From: Isoetes taiwanensis
Lineage: Eukaryota; Streptophyta; Lycopodiopsida; Isoetales; Isoetaceae
DNA length: 64,000 nt
NCBI GenBank assembly: GCA_021234155.1
Contig: JAJEKV010000036.1
Location: forward strand, 6,161,079-6,225,078
Direction: 5' to 3'
Shown here: in pieces, positions 1 to 13,700 of the stretch
Layout of the letters: each line of letters begins with the position of its first letter
Numbering within the stretch: the stretch's first letter is position 1
The notes under the pieces: generated by a model
The model's database searches: none
What the model saw: only the letters and a program-made list of their open reading frames with translations
Told to the model about the DNA's origin: nothing
Position numbers and translations under genes: made by a program

Positions 1-169
1 TCTTAGGTGAATGCATTACGTCCTTTTCTTAGCAAGATGTATGCAAAAGGTTGATATTGGATCATAAGTGAGATATGCATGTGCGCAGTTTGTAGCGAGG
101 ATAAGACATAATTGTTTGTTAATAGGTGAGCAAATGATGGTGGGTTTGAGAGCGGTAATGTTGTTTCTT

Positions 170-243
170 TGCGCAATTGATGGGAGTTTCATGCGCATAA
201 TAGATGGGAGTTTTATGCGCAATGCGGCGCAATTGATGGGTAC
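170..243. repeat. Short imperfect tandem repeat (GCGCAATTGATGGGAGTTT type)
   Basis: Units that begin GCGCA and contain GATGGGAGTTT follow one another three times with small changes. The last unit is cut short at GCGCAATTGATGGGTACG. This is a local minisatellite-like expansion with no coding potential. Confidence 0.6.
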
Positions 244-3025
244 GTGGGCGTAACCGAGGTTCTCACCCCCCACGGTGTTTGAGGTTTGTAATTTGCAAGT
301 GGCTAATCAGAGACCCTAAATCCGGCATCTATTTGTAGCTTAGATTTCGTGCTTTCGGATGAACTATTTCTTGTGGCAAAATTCCCACCTCGTGCCCAAA
401 AATGGCGTTTGCCTTTAACTGCGCAAAACATGGCCAGCTCTCCCCTATATCTTATAGAACACATTTGGAGGAGCCCGGATGTGACATTGCCCCCAATCAA
501 AATTTTTGGACTTGAAAAGGAAATAAATTGGCAAGTATTGTCTGGCTAAACTAGTGGCAACTTTTTTGCCAATCGTATTACCATAGCGTTTGATCATCAA
601 CGTGTGATTTTAGTTAGATAGTGACTTGACAATCTAACCTTGGTGGGCACATGGAGCCACCTATGGGATATGAAATGTTAGGGCGAGCACATTTCTCCAC
701 ATTATCACCCTTATTACATCCTATATAACTTTCATGTCCCACCCTACGGGCTGTTGAGTGCCACTGGCGCTGCTAATGCTCGTCGGATTGAACAAAGGGG
801 GCGACGCGTGCGAAATGTGGTGCCCTAACATTTGGGGAAATGTTGCCATCGGCCGCCATTCTGGGGTGCGCCTTTGCCTTACCCGCCGCAATGGCCAGCC
901 AGTACATTATCTATCCAACAAAGAGTCTAACATGTACTTCCCTCTACCCAAGCTTTCCTATGTTAAGGAGTGGATACTAAAACAATATCATTTCTCCATA
1001 TTGTATTCTAGCTAGAATATATTGCTAATAACTACTCAAGTATAAGTGATAGTAGTATAGAATACTCAAATGTAGCGACCTAGTTTAGGCAGCCATCATC
1101 CTCATGGGGACCAACTCTTTAAATTATAGCTTTCAAGCAAGAAAATTAAGATGTTTTTTTCACTCAAATTAAGGTTAAAATGCTTTATGTCTTCAATATG
1201 ACCTGTCATCCATCTAGAAAGCCACATAAGACTGACGCATTTCGTCGTATTTCTTAAACTTGGGTATGCTTATGTCAAACTTAGGTGAAACCATATTTTA
1301 CAATCAGAGGCATCCAAAGTAATTATGAAATTTTTTATTGAATAGATGTGTCATAGTTCCTTCCCTATATGTAATGAATCAAATCAACCTTTGCCTTTAA
1401 ACAAAGGAGATGCAACGCTTCCTACCTCATCAGACCGAGGAGATGCAACCCACAGTAGTCTCCTTGGGTAGTATCCAGAGATTGCATATCCGGCAGGTTA
1501 TATACACAGCATAGTCTGATTTAGCCCATTTGCATAGTATGCACAAGAGGGGCGGATGCAATAGTCAACCCTAGCCATTGTCTATTGCCAGCCCAAGTCA
1601 TTGCCATATCTCAGTCTGCTCTATCTTGAGACCCCAGCCATCAGTCTACTTTTCCCCACGAACGAGCACGGTAGGAGCTCTCTGATGGATGATGTATTGA
1701 TGTATATGGACGATCTATGGATGGATAGTACTATCCTTCGTGGTAGCTGATTGTATTGTTATTGCTAGTGCTGACGTTTGTATATGCTTCCACTGTTATA
1801 GGAGCCCATAGGAGAAGGGCGTGCAAGACACCTTTGTGTCCCCTTTCTGCATCTTGGCCATTCCAGGAGCGGATAGACGGAGGATCCATGTGATGGATTT
1901 CACTGGATGGGGGGATTTCCTGCGAGATGTAGGACGGGCCATTGTATATTTCGTGGGGAATGTCACAATGAAGACTTTCTTGTGCACCTCCTCTCAAAAT
2001 AGCTTTATACAACACTCAGAAGGACTGTAACCAGCTTGCAAGCCTGTTGCTCCAATGTAAAAAGTTACAGAATTTTCATTAACATTTATTTAACAGCTGA
2101 GGATAAAACTATGCTTGGTTGTAACCCAAGCGGAGTTGAGGCATGTGGAAGTTAGCTAGAGGCACTAGAGATTCTACTCTAGCAAGAACCAAATCTAGAA
2201 AAGGTCAAAATAAAGTTGATCCAATAGAAACACTAGAGATCCACACTAGCAAATGCACAGACTTTGGAATTAGGCTAAGGTTCCAGATTTCAGGATTTGG
2301 CTATGGAAAGATAAGGAATTATTAGAGAGTTATGGATTCTAGAACCTGAAAAACAAATATAATTGCCAGAAAAATATGATTGAGGGATCAATGAGAGTCA
2401 TACTACTTTTAATGCATATACATGGCTCTCCAAAGTAATCTAGACACGCAAGTTCAATATTTTAGTCTACCCTTGCCATTGATCGGTACAAACTATTCAT
2501 TTTAAGAGAGGGATGACAGCCACATGTATGACTGTGTCTATTGTAACATGGACACAATTATTATAGTTAATAAAACCTTGAGCTTAGACACTGATGGACT
2601 TTACGGATAAGGCTTAAGAAAAAATAACGAATTTTTGTTGAAGCACCAACTACTGCTCAAATTTTAGACACCAATCTAAAATTTTCAATGTCATCCATTA
2701 ATATCAAATACTTATGGCACCAACCGTAATATTGCACAAATACTAATGGCATGATCAATCATCAGAATGAAACAATACAATCATTAAATTGATCCATAAT
2801 TTCTCTAGAGATACTAACCATAAGGATACAACAGTAGGACTGGTGAGCTATGGCAGTGCATCCAAGCTCCTCAGTCTTGATTCCGGTAAGATTTTGGAAT
2901 TTCTTAAGACTTTCTTAACTCTCTCGATTCCGTTAAGGATACTGTACAGGGCTCAATCGGTAAAGTGTGTCCAAGCTTCTCAGTCTACCAAAGCAACATT
3001 ACGGCTCTCTCAACATTAAGCCGTG

Positions 3026-3096
3026 TTCATATTCTCGATATTTTGAACTTGGAAAAAATATTGTTTGCCGCATTCATATTCTCGATATTTTGAACT
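3026..3096. repeat. Perfect 24-bp direct repeat
   Basis: A 24-bp block starting TTCATATTCTCG occurs at 3026-3049 and again, identical, at 3073-3096, separated by 23 bp. Origin unknown. Confidence 0.75.
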
Positions 3097-4300
3097 ATTT
3101 GCTTAAAACTTAAACTATTACAGGCATCGATATTTGTTTGCATGCAGAGATGAGTCTCGACGTTTTCCATGTGTGAGCAATGGCAGCAATAGCTGTGGGC
3201 GATGTCAGATAATATTTTAGGGTGTCGAAGCTTTGAGCCATTCATGACTTATTTTGCCCTACTAAGGGTGTTGTGCGTTTCTACATATCCGTTAAGGGTC
3301 ATCTTTAAAAGCTTTTTCACGCCTTTTTCTAGTTTGCACAGATCAACATGAGATCCCTCAAGAAGTGCATTTTTAGCTATGGCAAATCTGATACCACTAG
3401 AAAACCTAGTTATAAATGCTTTGCAGCAAGAAAACCTTGGTTTCTTGAGCACAAGAAAACCAGCAAAAACAGATAACATGACCAACATTAAATATATTAC
3501 CAAGATTATCATTGTCATAGTTCTAAATCCTGTAAATGCAGAAAAGAAACTCAAAACGGATAATGTTTCTCAGAAAAGGGCTTGAAAGAGAAAAGTTTTG
3601 GAGATTATAAGCCGTACTAGAAGATCCATGCAAAAGCAGGAAGATAAATGCCGAAAAAACATTAAGGAAAGTCAAATATTTGGTTTTGCTAACTTAAGCT
3701 TATTTTCCTAGATTGAAGGATGGAGTTAAAATTGCAATTCACCATCTACTTAAATTTGCAAAATATACATGCCTATACTGAAAAACTTAGCCTTAAAAAC
3801 GTCAGATTTGGCTTTTGGGCTTTGCTTCTGTTACCTCATGTCGATCCGTCAATGCCACAAATGTATTAAGGGCCTTTTTCCACTGCAGTGTTATTTTTTA
3901 AAAATCGTATATTTTTTATCAAATGAGGTTTGGCCACCTAATGTTCTAAAAAGAAAAGCACTTTTCCACTATGAAAATAAGACATGTCTTAGTTAGGTTG
4001 AGAATAGGTTGAGATAGGTTTGAATACCACTTTTTAATGTAAATGGAGTCTTATTTTATTTTATTAGGAGAACCCCAGGGATAAAAATAAGACATCTAGT
4101 CTTATTTGTATATATAACTAAAAATAAGATGTGTCTCATTTTTTTTGATGGTTTTCTACTTTTGATGGTTTTATGGAAAACCAAGTTTAAATTTGTCGCG
4201 TCGCGTTTTTGCCCTGAGGTCATAAATAGTGTCATATAGTGTATATGACAATCATATTTTACAACTAGTGTAGAAAAAGAGTCTAAATAGGTAAAAATGG

Positions 4301-4440
4301 ATTGAGAAAGAAGTTTGGGATGGGATCTAACAGGACAAAATGGCATGCATCAATGTTGCAAAGGTAGAGTACATAAAAAATCGATTGAGAAAGAAGCTCT
4401 CGGCGAGGACATAATAGGCCAAAATGGCATGCAATAGATT
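4301..4440. repeat. Imperfect tandem duplication, about 83-bp unit
   Basis: The block ATTGAGAAAGAAG ... AAAATGGCATGCA occurs from 4301 and again from 4384 with scattered substitutions between the units. No coding content. Confidence 0.55.
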
Positions 4441-4689
4441 TAAGACTTTTGAATTATTCATTGGTCCATATAGACCAATGGTACCCTATCTAATTTTGAA
4501 GATTCGTTACAACAATATTGCAAATTAGGCTATGGATTAGAAATTGGAAATTGTTAGATTTGATAGTAAAAATTTGAAAAATAAATAATCCTTGAGGTTG
4601 CAACATTATGAAGGTTGTAAACCTAATTTAAAGATGCAAGCCTCAAGAAGAGCTTTCCTGCGACAAATTAAACTCTTAGCATCATCCTC

Positions 4690-5745
4690 ATTTATCTAGA
4701 ACTGCGTGAAAGCATCCCACAAATTTAGAGCACAATACATTTTGAAACCGGAGGGGAATATTTGTTCGGCCTTCACCATTAAAACATTCCTACACACTAA
4801 GGGGTTGATGAAGAGATCAATTAAAAGTTGCCAAGGCAGCCGATATAAATTTCTTCTATATATTATTGAAGAGATATTGAAGATAATGTTTAGAGAGCAC
4901 TGAAATATAATTCTCAAAGCAATGTGGGCTGAACAGTGGAAAGGCATGGCCAGACATATCAACCTGACTCTCAGAAACATGGTAGCAAAGGAAAGGATAG
5001 TTCGCATGGGCCCCAGGATGAGAAACATGATCAAAGTACCAAGAGTCACTAATAGCAATGAGCGACAAAAGGGTTTTGCATAAAGGAACTGCACGCAGTG
5101 AGGAGGCTGAATCAAGGGTTTGGAATGGGAAGGTCTCAAAGGATTAGGGACAACGATCCGGAACACGAACAAAGCAAAGGAGAGATCAGAGGCAGTCAAA
5201 TCGAGGGGGGTGGAGGAAGGCGACAAAAGTTCTCAGGAGATCATGGAGGTATGAATAATAACAACACCTGGGACAGGGGACATAATTCGGGATCGATTAC
5301 AAATGGAAGGAAGACCGAAGGAGAGAGCCAAAAGGGATAGATACAACAAAGAGGAGGAGGGACAACTATCAGTTCATAAAACGAGGATAAGAGACAAGGA
5401 AGTTCATTGGGGACCACCGCACCCAAAGAGCAAGGAAACACCCTAAAGGGAGGAGGCAATAAGTATTTGGTATTGAATCAGTATGGGCCATCGTGGGATG
5501 GCCCGAGAGAGGCTCAAGCATGCGATGGAATATGACATAATATGGCTAGTAGAAACATGAAAACATGAGACAAAGAGACTACCAAATGAGGAAGGATACC
5601 AACTATTCACATGTTGGAAAGAGAAAAAATTTTAGGCACGAAGAGGGAATCTTGGGATTAGCATGTTACATAAAAATAGTATAGCTTATAAGGCTGGTGT
5701 GGTCCTTGAATGTGCCTTGCAAAAATATTGTTTTAAATGCCTTGG
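4690..5745 (+). mobile_element. LINE relic, ORF1/endonuclease start (+)
   Basis: Around 5470-5745 a conceptual + translation, allowing frame changes, gives a piece like the N-terminal endonuclease of a plant LINE ORF2. It contains IIWLVETWKHETKRL, then GYQLFTCW, then EEGILGLACYIKN. The glutamate in VETW would correspond to the catalytic Glu of the APE-type fold. The sequence upstream (4700-5460) is charged and glycine/arginine-rich in + frames, which would suit a LINE ORF1 tail. Several stops and frame changes interrupt it, and no downstream reverse transcriptase follows. The assignment is tentative because the match rests on one short motif run. Confidence 0.35.
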
Positions 5746-8015
5746 GCGAAGCAATGATGGCCAAGCTTTTATCGGGATCTTGGTGGAGAATCACGGATGC
5801 ACCTAGGAAATGATGAATGGACCGATTTCAAGTGTGTTTTGGGACTCTTATGACCTTCAATTATAGCACAATTTGACGAGCCTACTTACATTTTCCTTGC
5901 TTTAACTGCATTTTTGTTGTTCGAGCAAATCCTTTGGGGCCATGTAGTATTTCTTTAGGTTCTAATCGAGATATAGTTTCAGCAGTTCTTGGTGAATGAA
6001 TCCCTTTTTCTTTCTTTTTTCTTCTTTTTATAATCTATATATTTGTCTTGATTGGGGACATGACTAGGAAACCTTGTCTAGTTCCTTTTTTGTTTGTTAG
6101 TTCTTTTATGAATCCATGTTTTATTACGTCTTCTATTTTGTGTTTTCTCCTCAGATAACTTGCAGCTCTATGCTAGAATTGCCTGGAGATACAACAAAAA
6201 CTTGGACCAGCTGTGGCGAGCTTTGGCGAGTCGATCCTCTTCATCCTTCGGGGATCTTGTCAATTCAACTCTAAATCTGGGTTGATATGAAAAACTTGTC
6301 AAATTTGATAGTGTTGGCGAAGAATTGAATCTTCTTACTCAAAAATAATCAATTATCAATGCAATAGCGTCTAGAGGAAACTATATCCTCAATACATGCT
6401 CAAAAGGCATATCATCCAACTTAGCAGTTTAACACTTAAGCTCCCCCAATAACTCTATATATGATTATACCATGGCCACTCTCCCCATAAAGAATGCAAC
6501 ATCTTAAATCAGTTTATACATCGAATCTATTAGCTATGAGGCTCTTGATAAAATATAGTGCAACAACTAAGACAACTTAACAGTTACATATTTTAGACTA
6601 GCCATGCTCTATGCCATATTCAAAAGCCCCAAGTTTCTCATGGCTCTCTTTGTACCTTTGTGGACTCATCTCAATCGTAGAATATGTTTAGATTCAATCT
6701 CATGCCAATATCCATATTAGATCCCTTACCTATTTTTTTTATTTTATAAACTCAATTTCTTAGCTAACAATCAATTTGACACAGTTAATATGAGTTCCAT
6801 CTCCATGAGCCAAGAAATATGAACTTTCAAATCTTTAGACTTCTTAATCTTAATTACATATTATTCTTTATTATGTGTTATCCAAAACAATTCAACTTCC
6901 TACATATTTTCGTCCTTTGTGTTTTACCCAAATTTCTTGCAGTTTCACCTATATTTTCTCGGCAAAAGGTCCTTGCTATATCCAAGCCCCTTGATACTTC
7001 CATGTTTTTCCTTTGGACTCCTTGTATATTCATTTACACAACATTCAATGTGTTAACAAGACAATAAAAAAAAGACACAAATAAGACACAAATAAGATAA
7101 GAAAAGAAAAGAATGATTTTTATCGTCCACTGAGACCAATCGGCCTATGGGATCGGAAGAACACAACAAACTTATCTCGTCCGGGTTAAAACCCCGACCC
7201 CAAAAGGGTTTTTAGAGGAAAAACCGTGGCGATAATAAGAATGTTGTCAAAGCGTGCACAAGTATACATCATCATGAAATAAATGTATATATACATGTCA
7301 AGTGTGTGCCCGAGGACATAGCTGATCTCGCATGTCCATAACCTCCTGAAGGTATGATCCCAGCACCTGTACGGAAATCGTGCTCAATGTCACATGTAGC
7401 GGCTAGAAGGGCGACCGGCTTCGGCATAGCGCGTCGTCGGTTGATCATATGCTAGGCAACTTTGAAGGGTATGAGATTCATCCTCAATTACTCCCATTTG
7501 GAAGCATTGTGTGAGTCTATCTGGCGTGGCTCACCAATCCATCTGCCCGTCTCAATTCCGAAGATGGTGTGCTCTTGTCGCGAATGGAGGCAATGATGGG
7601 CAAGTGGGTATCTGAGGTAGCATTGCGGGCCTCGATCCAATGTGGGATTTATGTGTATTTGGTAGTATCTTTGTCTTGACTTTTGTTCAAAGCACGACAT
7701 CCCAAAGCTTGTTGAGGAAGCAAGCGTCAAGGGTGAAAGCATGCTAGGGTGTACCATCTAAAGTACTTTAGGGAGTGCAAAACTACCGTAGAAAAGTACC
7801 CAAAGACGAATGCTTTGGGACCTTGCATAAATCTTTTGCAATAAATAATAAGTTTGAGAGTTAATTCATTTATATTAGTCTCTAATAGTATTGTTATCCT
7901 CTAGTACTATATATTGACATGTTATTGACCTTCAATTCAAAAATTTCGATTGATTTTTAATGGAAAAGAAACGTAAATACAGATTTTTAAAAGTACCCGG
8001 TGTAGGTACTTTTGA
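5746..8015. other. Intergenic DNA, no supported gene
   Basis: No family is recognisable on either strand. The left part (5.9-7.1 kb) is AT-rich with long T and A runs. From about 7.1 kb the base composition rises towards even GC and CTG/CAG become scarce, which is the signature I attribute to unpolished sequence (see findings). Confidence 0.5.
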
Positions 8016-8267
8016 GGGTCTAAGTTAGATATTGGGTACAAAAGCACCCATCGGACTTGGCTGCTTTTAGATGCTTGGTTGTGCTTGGAGGTGCTTGGAG
8101 AGCCCGGGATGATGATCCGTTTTTAATAAATTGCTTTGGGATCGATGACATGGCTACGCCAAAATCATTGTAAAATGGCGTAGGAAATCGAAAAGGTCGT
8201 CGGTATTTGCTAAGCGTAATAAAACTTCGCTTATGTCGCTTTTGTACCCAATATCTAACTTAGACCC
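8016..8267. repeat. Fold-back element with 30-bp perfect inverted repeats
   Basis: The 30 bp at 8016-8045, beginning GGGTCTAAGTTAG, recur as an exact reverse complement at 8238-8267. The space between is 192 bp. Homology continues weakly on both sides, with AAAAGTAC-like and CAAAAGC-like stretches. This is the shape of a small non-autonomous DNA transposon (MITE) or a fold-back duplication. I could not identify a target duplication or a superfamily. Confidence 0.6.
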
Positions 8268-8479
8268 GGGGTTCCAAAAGTGGTACCGTAGCATGCTTTT
8301 ACCCTCAAGATATTGCCTCAAGCTATGGCGATGCTGCCTATGTTTGCACATGTATGCACATGTGCTCACCTTTTATTCCATCTAGCCAACCATTGAGCTC
8401 TCTTTTTCCCTCCGCCCGGGGCCTTGGCGTTCGCGGCCCCATTGCTATGATATAAGCTAGGTTAGGAGAGGCGAGCATC

Positions 8480-9480
8480 GTCCATATTAGCCACCTTTAA
8501 AATAGACAATGTGGCGATCAAGGGCAGCCCTCACGAAGAGGCAGAATCCCGTCTCCGCGATAGGAATTTGATATGGAATTCGTGGACTTCACCCCTAGTA
8601 CTTTCATTACCAAAGAAGGCTTTTACCACACCTCCAGAAGTCATTCCAAGTAGCGAGGGATACTCTTTGGGCCCCATACTTCAAACCCATATAAAGGGCA
8701 GACTCCACTAAGACCTTGAACATTTGTGGTGATGGGCCCAATCATACAACTCCGCTCTATATTGTTTTGCGTTGCATATAGTGCCTTCGACCCGCCCGTC
8801 ACTTTCGAGCCGTATGGATATGTCTGGAGTGCATAGTGGAAGGAAACTCCACTCCCAAATATTTGTATGTGGATGCCACTTCCACATCGCCCCTCCTGTA
8901 ACTAAAGGGGATCTTTGGTCGGCGTGGAGATGATATTAGAACAACCTTAGTTTTGGCGGGTTGGCTGGCATATCGATCGTTTGGCGAGAATGTGTCTAGG
9001 ACATCAAGATGTCATTACATGTTTCTTTGGTGTGTAAGCTAGAGGCCCACATCATCAACATATATTAGCGCACGATGATGCGGTGGAGAAGATGAGCTCA
9101 GGTAAGCCCCATTATCGGACAACCCGACTCTCTAATTGATCAATATAAAGCCCAAACAATGTTGGGGAGAGAGGACATCCACGATGAACCAGATACTACT
9201 ATCAAATGGTTGGCTTATTAGATTTTAGCCTGACAGGAGCATCTTTCATATAGCCTTTGTACACTTCATTACGCAAATCTCTGAGGGAACCCCGATATCG
9301 CCAATCTTGCCCATAGTTTTGCCCATATTCCTTCGCAAAATCCACGAAGCAATAATATAGATCGGCGGCGGTTTAACCAACAAAGCAAAGCCGTTCCAAA
9401 TCCGGCCAATAGAGTGTCCCAAGTTCTAATCCGGTGGCGGTTGCCAATAGGGTGTTCAAGTTCTAGCACACTCGGAATTA
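8480..9480 (-). mobile_element. LINE reverse transcriptase relic (-)
   Basis: Reading the - strand from about 9400 downwards gives LYYCFVDFAKEYGQ, which matches the CFVDF(R/S)KAFD block of RT motif A. It continues into RGCPLSPTLFGLYIDQLES (about 9185-9130), a clear RT motif 4 in which QGCPLSP is expected, and then YVDDVGL at about 9060, the YxDD catalytic box. Further on come a TYKYLGVEF block (about 8870) and a GVEVWG-like thumb region. Stops and frame changes occur throughout. The GLYIDQLE signature is shared with the LINE relic at 51-53 kb and differs from the L1 element at 56-62 kb, so at least two LINE lineages are present. Ends were not found. Confidence 0.7.
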
Positions 9481-9607
9481 CATTTGGATGAATTAAGCCT
9501 TACGCTTCTTCTTTGTGTCCAATCCGGCGCCAATAGAGGTGTTCCAAGTTCTAGCACACTTAGAATTGGTTGGGTGAGTAAGCCTTACGCTTCTTCCTTG
9601 TGTCCAA
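9396..9607. repeat. Tandem repeat, about 85-bp unit
   Basis: Two full units and one partial unit contain CAAGTTCTAGCACACT, then a GGAATT/AGAATT block, then AAGCCTTACGCTTCTTC and TTGTGTCCAATCC. Units diverge by small indels. The array overlaps the 5' side of the neighbouring LINE relic. Confidence 0.65.
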
Positions 9608-10739
9608 TCCCATTCCAATGTATTCCAAAAAGCTTCTTCGAGCCAAGCCCACCCCAAAAGAATCGGCTTGGCAGGATCGAATCTCCCCCCACGGGGTTGA
9701 ACCCCCAACCCTCCCCCCTCCCCCAAGTTGTTATAAAAGTTAAAGCTTAAAACCTTAAGTGTTTTATCAATTGTAGTTACCTTCTACCAACCCCTAGGAA
9801 AACATACCTTATGAGACCAAGATTGGTTGAATGTTGTTGCCCGGTCGATAGTAGGGGAAAAGTATCACTTTGGCTAGTGTATAATGTGGGATGTTTATCG
9901 TGCATTAAAGATTGCTCTATAAGTATGAATAGGGTATGGGGCACCTTGTTTACGGTGCATTATGTATCGAGATGGTATTATGGATATGGCACTTGAATCA
10001 AAGAATGTTGTGCATTTGCATTCAACGCCCACAACCGGAGGGGTGGGGTGGCGTGTAACCAGATCCGTGCGAGATGGTTTGTGGATGAGTTGAATACATG
10101 CGTCTGGAGATGGAAAGTGGTCTCCTTGAATTACGCCACCCAAGGATGCACGCTTGGCATGTAGTATGCATGGAAAATGGTAGTCATAGAATGTACTAAC
10201 CTTGCGGAGGGAGGATCGAAGGGGCAATTAAACATGGGCTGACGAGGGTTGTTTGGGTTTTGTATATTATGGGTGTATTGTTGTAAGGGGTGCAATGTGA
10301 GACTCTCCTTTTATATGTGTGGCCTTGGGCCCCGATGTAAATGTTTTCATTGTAACCAAAACTCTATGAATAGAAGTTCAGCATGATTTGATTGTCTATA
10401 TCCGAGTTATTTAGTGCAACAGCTTAGGCCAAGGGGCTAGGTCCGTTTCAGTTAGTATGTCGAGCCCAAAGTTCGACAACCTTGGCAAGATTGGGAATTA
10501 AGGGTTAGAAACTTAAGAAGTCTCTTGAAAAGTAGAGTTGTTTTATGGAAAATAATCATTAGATCATTTTCGAGGTGGTTAGCAAGATAATGCGGAAGTA
10601 ATGATAGCGGTTCGGTGGGTTAAGTGTGCTTTGCTCCTACCATGGCTGAAAGCAAATTTTGGCGCTATCGGTGACAACTTGCCACCATGCAACAATAGCT
10701 TGCGCCAAGGATCTTGACCTTGATGAGGTCAACAAGGTT
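9608..10739. other. Intergenic DNA, no supported gene
   Basis: No recognisable coding sequence. The segment is poor in CTG/CAG. A possible degraded primer-binding site (TTTTGGCGCTATCGGTGACA, about 10658) lies just before the Ty3/gypsy coding remnants, so the last few hundred bases may be the untranslated leader or 5' LTR of that element. I could not match them to a 3' LTR. Confidence 0.35.
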
Positions 10740-13700
10740 TTAAAGCTGGCCTGAAGATGGAGACATTTAGTGGTAAAGATACCACGGCGAGGATGCTAAT
10801 GCTTGGTTGAAAGGGATCGAGTTTTATTTTCAAGTTAAAAGAAAACTTCCGACCTATTAAAGGCAACCATTGCCGATATGCTATTAGCTGGACCCTTGCC
10901 AAGATGGTGGGAAGAGAGTAAGAAGGCTAATCATCTTTTTACGAGGCGGATCCACGTGGAGTACCTTCAAGGTAGCATTTAAACTCCATTATTTACCGCT
11001 GAACAAGTTTCAAAATTTGGTCTAAGAAGATCTGATAGAAGTATCGCCAATGCATCTAGGGCATTGCAAGCCGTGCGGACCCACTATGACAAAGGGCACA
11101 ATTAGTACGACAAGTTTATTAGGTGGTCTCAAGCGGAGTTGACTTTGTTAATTGGAGGGTAACCTATCGGCTTAGAAGAAGCTATCAGGAGTCTCAAGTT
11201 CAAAGAGCAAGTCGAATCGGGGATCACCAAAGTCGAGAAACAATCCAAAAGGAATACCCTCATAAGTAGAAGATCTTTTTAAACCTGCCAGAATGCCGAG
11301 GAAATGCATCCTACTCAGAGGCGGTCAAATGGACCAACGGATGAGTTCGAGGAAGCGAAAGCGTTACCCGCCGAAAAGATTGTGCTATTATCTTAAAAAA
11401 GTCGGGCATATTTCAGCTCGTTGTCCAAAGGAAGTGGCAAAATAGGGCAATGCGGGACCGCCAAGCTGGGGTAGTGGGAACCCGTAATGAATTTGGAATA
11501 GGCTAGTAGCGAAATGCGCCAAGTGTTAGTGGACCTCGGAATACTCGATGCGGAGGAGAGGCACGACGAGCTTCGCGGTCACATTAGAAGGCGGGGGGCG
11601 GCACGGATATGCGTGCATAAGCCATTGGTGGTCTGAGTATATCACCCGGCGTTATCCATCTACCGGTAGCATTCGAACACAACCTTTTTCATTTTACGAT
11701 TAGCGGTGGTAGTACACACAATTTTATTTTAGCCTAGATTGGTTGCTTTCGGGATGGGTTTTGAATGTCATTACCCGGAATCTAGATGCGTAGAGTTAGC
11801 GGATGGTGTGATTAAGATGTCGGATGGTTGTGCCTGCACGGACTTTTAAACTATGTGGGATAAAGTTTTATACTAACTTTGAAGTCCTTGATGCGGGTAA
11901 GTCCGATTTAATTCTCGGAATGTCGTGGTTTGCCCGTGGGAGCCTACATCATTTGTAAAGGCAAATTTGTCCTTTGCACCTTGTCAAATGGTTCTATCAA
12001 GAGATTGGGTAGTCGGCCTATGCTTTACGGTCCTTCCATGTTGACACAAAAAGCAAAGCAAAAGCTATTTTCGCAAGGGAGGAATCATGTATGTTGGAAT
12101 GATAAGTAAAGCTGCAGAAATGCGAAACTATTGTTCCAAAGCTATTCAGGAGGTGTTAGAAGGGGGGGGCGTGTTTTCACGACAAGTTAACGAGCGCCTC
12201 CCTTTTGTGAGGTGAATCATGATATTGAATTGCTTCGGGGATCACGCACCACCTTAGCGACCTCCCCTATCGTTTTAATGTGGTAGAGATGGCGAGAACT
12301 TAAAAAGCGGCTTGAAGAATTGGTAGAGCAAGGCTTTATTAGGCCTAGCACATCTCCCTTTGGAGCTTACGTCTTATTCGTAAAGAAGGATGGAAGTCTG
12401 GCGTTTGTGTGTAGACTATAGGCTGTTAAATCGGGTAACTATCAAGAATGGTTATGCTTTGCCCGCGGTGGATGATCTATTTGATCAATTAAGTGGTAGC
12501 AAGTTCTTTTCAAAGATTGACTTGCGATGCGCTACCACCGGAATCGGGATTAAAAGAGGATATCCCTAAAAGCGCTTCGCCGCGCGATATGGCCATTATG
12601 AATTTGTGGTAATGCCATTTGGGCTTACCAATGCACCGACCACTTTTATGAGGCTTATGAATGATGTTTTCGGGCTCACTTTGACCAATTTGTGCTTGTG
12701 TTTATTGACGATATTACGATTTATTGAGAACACTTGAAGAGCATGTTGAATATTTTTTCGGTTTTGAAGCTTTTTAAGGCAACATAAGCTTTATGGTAAA
12801 AGCTTTCAAATGATTTTTGCTCAAAATGGCTGATTTATTTAGGCCATGTTGTCTCCAACAGGGGGAATTGGTAGGATCTGAAAAGGTAAAAGCTATATAA
12901 GAATGGCCACAACCTCAATCTGTCAGGAAATCCGGGCATTCATAGGATTATTTGGATATTATCGCCAAGTTTGTAAAAGCATTTTTCGAGGAAATCAGCT
13001 CCATTGACCAACCTACTTCAAAATATTTAGCATTCAATGAACCGGTATGTAACCAAAGTTTTCAAATCTTAAAAGGTGCCTTGGCATGCACCAATTTTGA
13101 AAATTCCATCTATGGGCGGGATTTTTTATTATTGCTTGATGCTTCAGTGCTTGGGATTGGATGTGCTTTATTACAAGATGGCCATGTGTGTCGCGTGTGC
13201 ATCAAAGCTTAATCGGTGAGCGGAATTACCCAACCCATGATTTGGAAATGCTTGCAATTATGCGCATATAAAGTTATGGAGCATTATCTTTTTGGGTAGG
13301 AAATTTCTCCTCAAGGCCCGATCATCGAGTCTTAAGTATTTCGGCATGACCTCGGCTAAATAATGTCTTGAAATGATGGATGCAAGCTAGCTGCGAGGTA
13401 TGATCTCACCATAATGTATCGACAGGAAAGATAGCGTAATTTGCGGTGCATTGTCAGATGATCATCTTGCGTGCTGGCTTTAGTGTTTGCTAATATGCAA
13501 TGGGATAGCAATCTCACTTGATTGATCCGCGAGGATTCTTATTTCGACCTATCGTGCTTGACACTTGAGCAAGGAAAACAAGAATCCCTATAAGATTGAA
13601 GCATCCAAAGTTATTCTACCACAATCGGTTGTGCATACCGGATAATCTTAGAGCTTAAGCGGCCCGATTATGAAAGAAGCTCATGATAGTCAGTCTTGGG

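Larger units (their letters stand above)
1..4690. other. Intergenic DNA, no supported gene
   Basis: I see no coding region with a recognisable family, codon structure or start context here. The open frames are short and overlap on both strands, as expected by chance. The stretch is AT-rich with short local repeats, the clearest of which are listed separately. CTG and CAG trinucleotides occur at ordinary density, unlike the stretch from about 7 to 16 kb. Confidence 0.6.

Noticed and set aside
4696-5226. 176-codon frame on the - strand
   Set aside because: Composition is hydrophobic with no domain pattern, and the opposite strand carries a more plausible LINE remnant. Treated as a shadow frame.
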